Shown here piece after piece: positions 16,175-23,320 of a stretch of 37,061 nt of DNA (the stretch's first letter is position 1; each line of letters starts with the position of its first letter). The stretch comes from Flavobacteriales bacterium (GTDB lineage Bacteria; Bacteroidota; Bacteroidia; Flavobacteriales_D; Crocinitomicaceae). Made by a program: the position numbers and the translations under genes. Below the pieces are notes generated by a model. The model had not been told where the DNA came from. It saw only the letters and a program-made list of their open reading frames with translations, and ran no database searches. The stretch is taken from positions 1-37,061 of the forward strand of contig QOQC01000010.1 of assembly GCA_003331365.1 (NCBI GenBank), read 5' to 3'.

Positions 16175-17116
16175 ATGTCGAAGCAAATATCCATAGTTAT
16201 CCCCTTACTCAATGAAGAAGAATCATTAACTGAATTATTTGCTTGGATAAATAAAGTTTTAAATGAACGCTTTACCTTTGAGGTGATTTTTGTTGATGAT
16301 GGGAGTAAGGATAAATCTTGGTCGATTATTGAAGATTTACAAAAAAAGCATAAAGAGGTAAGGGGAATAAAATTCCAAAGAAATTATGGTAAATCTGCAG
16401 CACTTCAAAAAGGCTTTGAATTGTGCGAGGGGGATGTTGTTATTACTATGGATGCTGATTTGCAAGATTCACCTGAAGAAATCCCTGAGTTGTATGAAAT
16501 GATCGTTAAAAAAGATTTTGACTTGGTCTCTGGATGGAAAAAGAAACGTCATGATCCTTTATCCAAAACAATTCCTACTAAATTGTATAACTGGACCGCG
16601 CGTAGGGTAACAGGAATATATTTACATGACTTTAATTGTGGTTTGAAAGCCTACAAAAGTGTCGTTGTGAAAAGTATAGAAATATATGGTGATATGCATC
16701 GTTATGTTCCCGCTTTGGCTAAATATGCTGGTTTTACAAATATCGGTGAAAAAGTTGTGCAACATCAAGCTCGAAAATATGGTGTTACAAAGTTTGGTCT
16801 TAATAGATTCTTAAACGGCCCATTGGATTTAATTACGGTTGCTTTTATGGGCAAATTTGGAAAGAAACCCATGCACTTTTTCGGAGCTTTGGGAACCTTG
16901 ATGTTTGCCATTGGTTTTTCTCTTACTTTATATTTAGGAATTGATAAATTATTCATTCATAAAAGTGCTAGGCTTTTGGCAGACCGTGCCGAGTTTTATG
17001 TTGCTCTTGTCTCCATGATCGTAGGAGTTCAGTTTTTTATGACTGGATTTATTGCTGAATTGATTGGCAGAAATTCTACGCATCGAAATGTATACCTAAT
17101 TGAGAAAGAAATTTGA
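16175..17116 (+). CDS. Family 2 glycosyltransferase, membrane-anchored (GtrB/DPM1-like)
   Basis: 313 residues. The N-terminal GT-A domain starts with ISIVIPLLNEEESL (5-18) and FVDDGSKDKS (39-48); the metal-binding DxD is Asp93-Ala-Asp95 in DADLQDSP, and DFNCGLKAY lies near residue 152. Two hydrophobic segments at about 233-255 and 275-297 anchor it in the inner membrane. This layout is that of polyprenyl-phosphate sugar transferases such as GtrB and bacterial DPM1 homologues, which load a sugar onto undecaprenyl phosphate from a nucleotide sugar. The sugar cannot be read from the sequence. A HAD phosphatase gene starts 1 nt after its stop, suggesting a short surface-glycan operon. Confidence 0.9.
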   Translation: MSKQISIVIPLLNEEESLTELFAWINKVLNERFTFEVIFVDDGSKDKSWSIIEDLQKKHKEVRGIKFQRNYGKSAALQKGFELCEGDVVITMDADLQDSPEEIPELYEMIVKKDFDLVSGWKKKRHDPLSKTIPTKLYNWTARRVTGIYLHDFNCGLKAYKSVVVKSIEIYGDMHRYVPALAKYAGFTNIGEKVVQHQARKYGVTKFGLNRFLNGPLDLITVAFMGKFGKKPMHFFGALGTLMFAIGFSLTLYLGIDKLFIHKSARLLADRAEFYVALVSMIVGVQFFMTGFIAELIGRNSTHRNVYLIEKEI

Positions 17117-17117
17117 G

Positions 17118-17660
17118 ATGAAGCTCAATTGGAATGTGGATTCATCTTGGACTCTTTTCATTGATCGAGATGGCGTAATTAATGAAAGGAATTTTGACGG
17201 TTATATCCTTGATAAAGCGTCATTTGTTTTCAAAAAAGGTGTTCTTGAGGTTTCAGAATCTCTCTTCTCAAAGTTTAAATACGTTATTGTAGTTACAAAT
17301 CAACAATGTATAGGTAAAGGACTGATTACTTCAGCTCAATTAAATGATATTCATATGTACATGAACAATTGCTTTGTTCAGAACAATGCTAATATCGATA
17401 TGATCATAGTCGCACCGGAGATTAAGGGTTCTCAATCTCATTTAAGGAAACCATCACCTCAAATGGCTTATCAAGCAAAAGATAAACTAAAGGATATTGA
17501 TTTTTCAAAATCCATTATGGTTGGAGACACAGATACAGATATTGAGTTTGGCAAGAATCTTGAGATGAAAACTGTACTTATTGAATCGAGGGAGAAGTGT
17601 TTTTCTAATCCAGATATAAAGGTGAGTTCATTATCAGATTTAAATCAATTGCTTTCATGA
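17118..17660 (+). CDS. HAD-IIIA family phosphatase (GmhB/HisB-N-like)
   Basis: 180 residues from ATG 17118, which follows the upstream stop by 1 nt; a longer frame from TTG 17100 would overlap it. The four HAD motifs are present: FIDRDGV with Asp16 and Asp18, VTNQ (59-62), Lys111 in LRKPSP, and VGDTDTD (135-141). The order and DRDGVIN signature place it with HAD-IIIA enzymes such as D,D-heptose 1,7-bisphosphate phosphatase (GmhB) and the HisB N-domain. However, the cysteines of the GmhB/HisB zinc loop before RKP are absent (the sequence reads GSQSHLRKP), so the substrate may differ. Its position between a GT2 gene and exported proteins suggests a sugar phosphate, but this is inference. Confidence 0.85.
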   Translation: MKLNWNVDSSWTLFIDRDGVINERNFDGYILDKASFVFKKGVLEVSESLFSKFKYVIVVTNQQCIGKGLITSAQLNDIHMYMNNCFVQNNANIDMIIVAPEIKGSQSHLRKPSPQMAYQAKDKLKDIDFSKSIMVGDTDTDIEFGKNLEMKTVLIESREKCFSNPDIKVSSLSDLNQLLS

Positions 17661-18406
17661 GATTTATAATTGCTTTTTTTATTTTATGTTGTTTACCAAT
17701 TCTCGGACAGAACACTACTGATAAATTAGGACGAAAACAGGGTGTTTGGGTAAAGTATTGGGATAAATCAGAGACCATTCCTCAATATAAGGGAGAGTTT
17801 ATTGATGGAACTCCAGTTGGACAGTTCTGGTATTATTATCCCAGTGGAGAGGTTAGAGCAATCATCGAGCATTTAAATAAGAGTCAATCCTATGTGACTT
17901 TCTATTTCAGAAATGAGGAGGTGATGTCCGAAGGAATGTATCTGGATAAAAAAAGGGATTCTATATGGATTAATTATAATCAGAGTGGACATACAGTTTC
18001 AATGGAAAAATATAAAGAAGGTAAGTTAAATGGTAAAAAGCTTACCTTTTATCTTCAAAATCAAATTGATCGAGGAGAAATAAAGGTTCTCTCAGAAACT
18101 TATTATTTAGATAGTTTAAAATCCGGTCCACATCGAGAGCTATTTTCATCAGGCAAAGTTCGTCTAAATGGTCAGTATTTGAAAGACCTTCCTCATGGCT
18201 TGTGGCGAAAGTTTGATTCAGAAGGACGATGTATTCAATCTTTTAGATTTAAAAAAGGTTTAAAACATGGATGGGTAATAAATTATGGTCAAAACAATGA
18301 GATTATTCACAAAGAGTTATATAATAAGGGTGAATTGCTAAAAGGAAAAGCAAGAGTCGCCTATTTGAAGGAATGCGAAATTAAAGGGATTGACCCCAAC
18401 GAATAG
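17657..18406 (+). CDS. Exported MORN-repeat protein (YwqK-like)
   Basis: 249 residues with an N-terminal signal peptide (RFIIAFFILCCLPILGQN). The body is a series of MORN_2-type repeats of about 20-23 residues, with the pattern GxxxxGxWxxYxxxGxxxxxxxYxxG; examples are GEFIDGTPVGQFWYYYPSG (about 55-73) and GQYLKDLPHGLWRKFDSEG (about 173-191). Similar proteins are labelled YwqK-family antitoxins in databases, but no toxin partner is present and the signal peptide makes an antitoxin role unlikely. The ATG overlaps the upstream HAD gene stop as ATGA (17657-17660), so it is translationally coupled to it. Cell-envelope protein of unknown function. Confidence 0.85.
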   Translation: MRFIIAFFILCCLPILGQNTTDKLGRKQGVWVKYWDKSETIPQYKGEFIDGTPVGQFWYYYPSGEVRAIIEHLNKSQSYVTFYFRNEEVMSEGMYLDKKRDSIWINYNQSGHTVSMEKYKEGKLNGKKLTFYLQNQIDRGEIKVLSETYYLDSLKSGPHRELFSSGKVRLNGQYLKDLPHGLWRKFDSEGRCIQSFRFKKGLKHGWVINYGQNNEIIHKELYNKGELLKGKARVAYLKECEIKGIDPNE

Positions 18407-18420
18407 ATTTCGTAAATTTG
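18390..18420 (+). promoter_or_regulatory. Promoter of the 18430 lipoprotein gene (TTG-N20-TAAATTTG)
   Basis: TTG at 18390-18392, 20 bp, then TAAATTTG at 18413-18420: both Bacteroidota promoter elements with correct spacing. It overlaps the 3' end of the MORN-repeat gene and ends 9 nt before the ATG at 18430. Confidence 0.6.
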
Positions 18421-18429
18421 ATAAAGAAG

Positions 18430-19110
18430 ATGTTAAAATGGGCTTGTATTATTTTTGTTGGATGCTGCATTCTTTCTTGTGGTAAGGATGACAACACATC
18501 ATCATTGAAATTCTACGACACGTACTACCCATTGAGTTCAGGTGTTTATGTCGATTATCATGTTCGGGAGATTATCCATGATGAACTTGCCTCTAATCCT
18601 CACGATACATCAAGCTATTATTTGAGAACCCAAATTTCTGATACAGTGATTGACAATCAGGGAAGATTAGCATATAAATTTATGAGGTTGACCAGAATGG
18701 ATACCACTGATACATGGGAAATTTCTGATGTTTGGACTACAATTAGGAATAATAATAATATTGAATTGACAGAAGAAAACCAAAGAAAAGTTAAGCTTGT
18801 TCTTCCACCTAATAACTTTACTTCATGGGATGCAAATGCCTATAACACCCTGAGTGTTATGAACTGTTTTTATGAGGATATTCATCAGCCTTTTTCAATC
18901 AATTCCTTTAGCTTTGATAGTACAATTAGGGTTCAGCAGGAAGATGTTTTAAATTTGGTTTCATACCGAAAAAAGTATGAAGTATATGCGAATCATGTTG
19001 GTTTGATTCAGAAATATTCTAAAGATTTGGTGATTTCTAATTTTGACACGCTCAATATTTCTTCTGGAAAAGAGCTTATCTATAATTGTATTGATTTTGG
19101 AGTCGAGTAA
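18430..19110 (+). CDS. Putative lipoprotein, function unknown
   Basis: 226 residues from ATG 18430 (an in-frame TTG at 18418 is inside the promoter element). The N-terminus MLKWACIIFVGCCILSCGK is a lipoprotein signal with lipobox ILSC, lipid-modified at Cys17. The mature part starts with a polar GKDDNTSS linker and then a mostly beta-strand domain with YYPLSSGVYVDYHV and LVSYRKKYEVYANHVGLIQKY, a layout that recalls small Bacteroidota lipoproteins in which an extended envelope domain ends in YA.HVGLI-type strands. I do not recognise a named family. It has its own promoter and its end overlaps the start of the following GT4 gene. Confidence 0.8.
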   Translation: MLKWACIIFVGCCILSCGKDDNTSSLKFYDTYYPLSSGVYVDYHVREIIHDELASNPHDTSSYYLRTQISDTVIDNQGRLAYKFMRLTRMDTTDTWEISDVWTTIRNNNNIELTEENQRKVKLVLPPNNFTSWDANAYNTLSVMNCFYEDIHQPFSINSFSFDSTIRVQQEDVLNLVSYRKKYEVYANHVGLIQKYSKDLVISNFDTLNISSGKELIYNCIDFGVE

Positions 19111-20251
19111 TCAAAGTAAAAAAATAAAAATCACATTTTTTTCGGTTCTTCCACCATTTAGGGGAGGGATTTCTAGTTTCAGCTTGATGGTCATTCAACA
19201 CCTTAAATCTTCAGTGGAGCTTGTGCCTTATACATTTTCAAAGTTATACCCCAAGATTTTGTTTCCGGGTAAATCTCAAACGGATAACAAATTGAAGGGT
19301 AGCTTTCCTCGAATCGTTTCAACTTTTAACCCTTTTAGTTATATCGGTGCGCGTAAAAAATTGAAAAAGTCAGAACCGGATGTTTTTATCGTGAATTATT
19401 GGATGACCATTTTTGCGCCGATGTATGCTTTTTTTGCTCGGGGATTCAAAGATGACGTTTTGAAAATTGCATTGATACATAATTTAGTTCCTCATGAAAA
19501 ACGATTTTTTGACGATTATTTTAATCGTATCTTCCTTCGAAGGTACGATTCATTCATCGTGTTGTCAGAGCAAGTTAAAAATGAATTATTGACTCAAAAA
19601 CCAAATGCTTCGTGTTTACTTTTGAGCCATCCGCAGTATACCCATTTTGGTTCGCCATGTAATAAGGAGGAATCGAGAAGTTTCCTAGGTATACCTCAAA
19701 AGTCAAAAGTGTTATTATTTTTTGGTTTAATACGTGAATACAAGGGTTTGGATTTGTTAATTCAAGCGATGAATTTCCTAGATGAGTCTTATTACCTAAT
19801 GATTGCAGGTGAGATATATGGTGATGAAGGCACATATGAAAAGCTCATTTCAAAATGTAAAAACCGAAATATTATTCTGAAAAATGCTTACATACCAGAT
19901 GAAGATGTGAAATATTATTTTAGTGCTGCCGATTTATGTGCACTACCCTATAAAAAAGGGACTCAAAGTGGCGTACAGGCGGTAGCAGATTCGTTTAGTG
20001 TACCTGTTTTAGTTTCTAAAAATGGTGGTTTACATGAAAATTTGGATGATGGAAAAAATGGATTTGTACTGAATGATCTTCATGTAGAGAAATTGGCCCA
20101 AAAAATACAAAATATTTTCTCCGGGGGTAAGATTGATATTGTTCGTGATAGGCTCAACTCTATTAAGACTCAAAAACAAAACGAATGGGAGAAATTTACC
20201 GAAGATTTGTTGGAATTCATTAAAACGGAAAAAGAGAAAATCAATATTTAG
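19097..20251 (+). CDS. Family 4 glycosyltransferase
   Basis: 384 residues if started at TTG 19097. GT-B fold: the first strand of the N-domain is KITFFSVLPPFRGGISSF, with the glycine-rich loop, and the C-domain contains LLFFGLIREYKGLDLLIQA, LMIAGEIYG and the nucleotide-sugar region SAADLCALPYKKGTQSGVQAVADSFSVPVLVSK. This is a retaining GT4-type enzyme that transfers a sugar from a nucleotide donor. There is no in-frame ATG before the first beta-strand: the first ATG lies inside it, so a non-ATG start is required. TTG 19097 gives a 14-nt overlap with the lipoprotein gene; TTG 19091 and TTG 19043 are longer options. It probably adds to the same surface glycan as the upstream GT2, although the lipoprotein has its own promoter. 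Confidence 0.88.
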   Translation: MESSNQSKKIKITFFSVLPPFRGGISSFSLMVIQHLKSSVELVPYTFSKLYPKILFPGKSQTDNKLKGSFPRIVSTFNPFSYIGARKKLKKSEPDVFIVNYWMTIFAPMYAFFARGFKDDVLKIALIHNLVPHEKRFFDDYFNRIFLRRYDSFIVLSEQVKNELLTQKPNASCLLLSHPQYTHFGSPCNKEESRSFLGIPQKSKVLLFFGLIREYKGLDLLIQAMNFLDESYYLMIAGEIYGDEGTYEKLISKCKNRNIILKNAYIPDEDVKYYFSAADLCALPYKKGTQSGVQAVADSFSVPVLVSKNGGLHENLDDGKNGFVLNDLHVEKLAQKIQNIFSGGKIDIVRDRLNSIKTQKQNEWEKFTEDLLEFIKTEKEKINI

Positions 20252-20291
20252 ATTTAATACCTTCTTTAATTTACATTTTAGTGGGGATATA

Positions 20292-20323
20292 TTTGAATAT
20301 AAATATTGTAAACTCTATATTTG
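20292..20323 (+). promoter_or_regulatory. secDF promoter (TTTG-N20-TATATTTG)
   Basis: TTTG (20292-20295) and TATATTTG (20316-20323) are exact -33 and -7 elements with a 20-bp spacer, the clearest promoter in the window. It would give a leader of about 25 nt before the ATG at 20355. Confidence 0.7.
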
Positions 20324-20354
20324 CACGCTTATTTAAACATAAATCTGAAATTGC

Positions 20355-23306
20355 ATGCGTATTAAAGGATTCTTTTGGGGTTTAACCATTTTACTTACTG
20401 TGGTTTGTTTGTATCAATTGTCATTTACATGGGTGGCAAATAATGTTGAGGCGGATGCCGAAAAACAAGCAATTAGTGAAGTATCAAAAGCGAAAAAAGA
20501 GGCATTAGCCAGCAACAATGGAATAGGTGTTATTGGAGTGAATAACGATACCATTGATTTTAACGATCCTGAAGCTGAAGAGATTGCGAAAGGAATACTG
20601 ATTAATCAAATATTACGTTCAAAGGCAGATGCTGTAGTATATCCTCTTTTGGGTTCTACGTTTTCTGAGGTAAAGAAGAGGTCCCTGGCATTTGGTTTAG
20701 ATTTGGTTGGTGGAATGAGTGTTACACTCGAGGTTTCTACCCCTGAATTTGTAAAGTCTCAGGTAAAAAATCAAAATGACATTGCCTTTACTAGTCCATA
20801 TGAAAAGGCGTTAAAGCAATATAACAATAATAGCTCTCTTGATTTTATTGATGTTTTTGTATCAGAATTCCGTAAGGAAAATGACAATTTACAACTGAAC
20901 ACTATTTTTTACGGAGAGAATATTGAAATCACAACAAGTGATGATGCCGTCATTAAACATCTCAGAGACTTGATTGCAAAGTCAATGGATGGTATTGAAA
21001 ATGTGATGAGTAAACGTATCAATCAATTTGGAGTTGCACAACCAAATATTCAAAAGGATGCAGCTAATAATAGATTATACATTGAGTTACCTGGGGTTCA
21101 AGATGAGGAAACAGTTGCTGAAAAACTTCAGTCTACGGCTAATTTGGAATTTTTCGAAACATACGAGCTAAACCAAATCCAGGCTTCATGGATAGCTGCT
21201 GATGAATTATCTAAAAATGAGGAAGGTTATGAAGTTGATACTTCTTCTACCGATGATTTATCTTTTGATGATGAGCCATCTTCAAATGTGGTTTCATTGG
21301 CAAATCTTACCGTTCCTATTCAGGGGGCTATTGGATATGCTAAAAATGACCAGGATAAAGCAAAAATTAGCACCATTCTTAACCGTTCGGATATAAAAGC
21401 CCAGTTTGATGCTCAGCTGAGATTTATGTGGGGTGCTGAAAAAGAATTCGTTGACCAAGACAAAAAGAAGAAGGGTTGGTATTTATATGCCTGTAGAGTT
21501 CCCGAAAATGGAAAAGCAAAAGTGAATGGTAGTCATATATCAAAAGCAAGCCAGGGATACGATCAAATGAATGGAGACATTACCGTTGATTTGAGTATGA
21601 ATGACGAAGGAATTGAGCAATGGGGTAGGATGACATCAGAAAATGTGGGCCGAATTGTTGCGATTTCAATGGATAATGTTGTGTATAGTGCTCCTGTTGT
21701 TAGAGGGGCAATTAACAATGGTAATACACAAATATCTGGTGATTTCACTTTTGATGAGGCAAATGACCTTGCAGGTCTTCTAAATGGTGGTGCTTTACCA
21801 GCGCCATGTGTAATAAAGGAACAAACAAAGGTTGGGCCTACCATTGGTAAAGAAAATACTAAAGCGGGATTAATGTCTTTTGCTATTGCATTCTTAGTCG
21901 TATTTATATACATGTACTTCTATTACGGGAAAGCTGGATTGGTTGCGGATGTAGCTCTTTTAGCCAACGTAATCTTCATATTTGGTTCTCTTGCCTCATT
22001 TGGGGCAGTGCTCACGTTAGCTGGAATTGCCGGTATCGTTCTTACCATTGGTATGGCTGTTGATGCGAATGTTCTGATTTTTGAGCGTATTAGAGAGGAA
22101 CAAACGAGAGGTAAAGATCTTGGAGCAGCTGTAAAAACAGGTTTTCAAAAAGCCTTATCATCAATTATTGATGCGAATGTGACCACCTTATTAACGGCTA
22201 TTGTTTTAAAGGTATTTGGAACAGGCCCTATCGAATCTTTTGCTACAACATTGATTATAGGTATATTTTCTTCTGTATTTGCAGCTTTAATTATATCTAG
22301 ATTGGTATTTGAATGGTGGCTGAGTAAAGGAAAGAATATCGCCTTTGATACAAAACTTACAAAAAATGCATTTAAGGGACTGAATATTAACTTTTTGGAT
22401 AAGCGAAAGATGACTTACGCGCTATCCACTGTTATGGTTATTGGTTCGCTTGCCTTGTTATTTACAAAAGGCATTTCACAATCTGTAGAATTTACTGGAG
22501 GAAGGACATATGGTGTAAAATTTGAGAAATCAGCCGAAAATAACACAGAATTCATAAAGAAAGAGCTTTCAAAAGCAATGCCAGGTGCTTCTGTTGACGT
22601 AAAAACAAAAGCCAGTTCTTTTAATGTTGAAATCACTACAAACTACTTATTGAACCAGCAAAATGCTGAAACACAAGTAAAAGAAAAGTTAGAAGAGGCC
22701 ATTAAAAATTGTGAATCAAAGTTAGGTAAAGGTGTTATCCAACCGGACTCTCGATTTGTTTCGTCAAAAGTTTCAGAGGAGTTAGAGACTTCCTCAAAAA
22801 TATCAATTGCTTTGAGTCTAATTATCATTTTTGCATACATCTTTATACGTTTTGGAAAGTGGCAATTTTCGATGAGTGCTATAGTTGCACTTTTCCATGA
22901 TGTGATTATTGTACTAGGTTTGTTTTCTTTATTGAGTGGAATATTACCATTTAACATGGATATTGATCAGGCATTTGTCGCAGCTATATTGACGGTTATT
23001 GGATATTCCATTAATGACACGGTTGTTGTATTCGATAGGATTCGTGAGGATCTTTCGTGGAAAAAAGAGGCTGATTTTAAATCTGAAATTAACGGTGCCT
23101 TGAACTCTACATTGTCAAGAACAATTAATACCTCTATGACAACATTTGTTGTATTGTTAATCATCTTTATTTTCGGTGGTGCAGCAATTAAAGGGTTCAT
23201 CTTTGCTTTGATTATTGGAATATTGGTTGGAACGTATTCATCAATGTTTGTAGCTACGCCACTTCTCGTTGATTTCACTAAGAAAATTAAACTTAGCAAG
23301 GCATAA
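20355..23306 (+). CDS. secDF: Fused protein translocase subunit SecDF
   Basis: SecDF uses the proton gradient to pull exported proteins through SecYEG on the periplasmic side. The 983-residue protein fuses SecD and SecF, as usual in Bacteroidota. A first membrane helix (about 5-27) is followed by a large periplasmic region that includes FGLDLVGGM (113-121) and an acidic Ser/Asp linker near 300. The SecD membrane block carries the conserved DANVLIFERIREE (about 570-582). The SecF half begins near residue 680, with its own periplasmic domain and SINDTVVVFDRIRED (about 885-899). All twelve membrane segments seem present. It has its own consensus promoter, and a TonB-dependent receptor gene follows after 14 nt. 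Both the T9SS substrates and the lipoproteins in the window need this pathway. Confidence 0.97.
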   Translation: MRIKGFFWGLTILLTVVCLYQLSFTWVANNVEADAEKQAISEVSKAKKEALASNNGIGVIGVNNDTIDFNDPEAEEIAKGILINQILRSKADAVVYPLLGSTFSEVKKRSLAFGLDLVGGMSVTLEVSTPEFVKSQVKNQNDIAFTSPYEKALKQYNNNSSLDFIDVFVSEFRKENDNLQLNTIFYGENIEITTSDDAVIKHLRDLIAKSMDGIENVMSKRINQFGVAQPNIQKDAANNRLYIELPGVQDEETVAEKLQSTANLEFFETYELNQIQASWIAADELSKNEEGYEVDTSSTDDLSFDDEPSSNVVSLANLTVPIQGAIGYAKNDQDKAKISTILNRSDIKAQFDAQLRFMWGAEKEFVDQDKKKKGWYLYACRVPENGKAKVNGSHISKASQGYDQMNGDITVDLSMNDEGIEQWGRMTSENVGRIVAISMDNVVYSAPVVRGAINNGNTQISGDFTFDEANDLAGLLNGGALPAPCVIKEQTKVGPTIGKENTKAGLMSFAIAFLVVFIYMYFYYGKAGLVADVALLANVIFIFGSLASFGAVLTLAGIAGIVLTIGMAVDANVLIFERIREEQTRGKDLGAAVKTGFQKALSSIIDANVTTLLTAIVLKVFGTGPIESFATTLIIGIFSSVFAALIISRLVFEWWLSKGKNIAFDTKLTKNAFKGLNINFLDKRKMTYALSTVMVIGSLALLFTKGISQSVEFTGGRTYGVKFEKSAENNTEFIKKELSKAMPGASVDVKTKASSFNVEITTNYLLNQQNAETQVKEKLEEAIKNCESKLGKGVIQPDSRFVSSKVSEELETSSKISIALSLIIIFAYIFIRFGKWQFSMSAIVALFHDVIIVLGLFSLLSGILPFNMDIDQAFVAAILTVIGYSINDTVVVFDRIREDLSWKKEADFKSEINGALNSTLSRTINTSMTTFVVLLIIFIFGGAAIKGFIFALIIGILVGTYSSMFVATPLLVDFTKKIKLSKA

Positions 23307-23320
23307 TTAATCCCATTTAT

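Noticed and set aside
17657-18406. Antitoxin of a toxin-antitoxin pair (YwqK label)
   Set aside because: The protein has a signal peptide, no toxin gene lies next to it, and the MORN repeats alone do not imply this.
22643-23299. Two long antisense open frames inside the SecF half of secDF
   Set aside because: They lie opposite a highly conserved gene, mirror its codon bias, and their products show no domain or signal; they are shadow frames.
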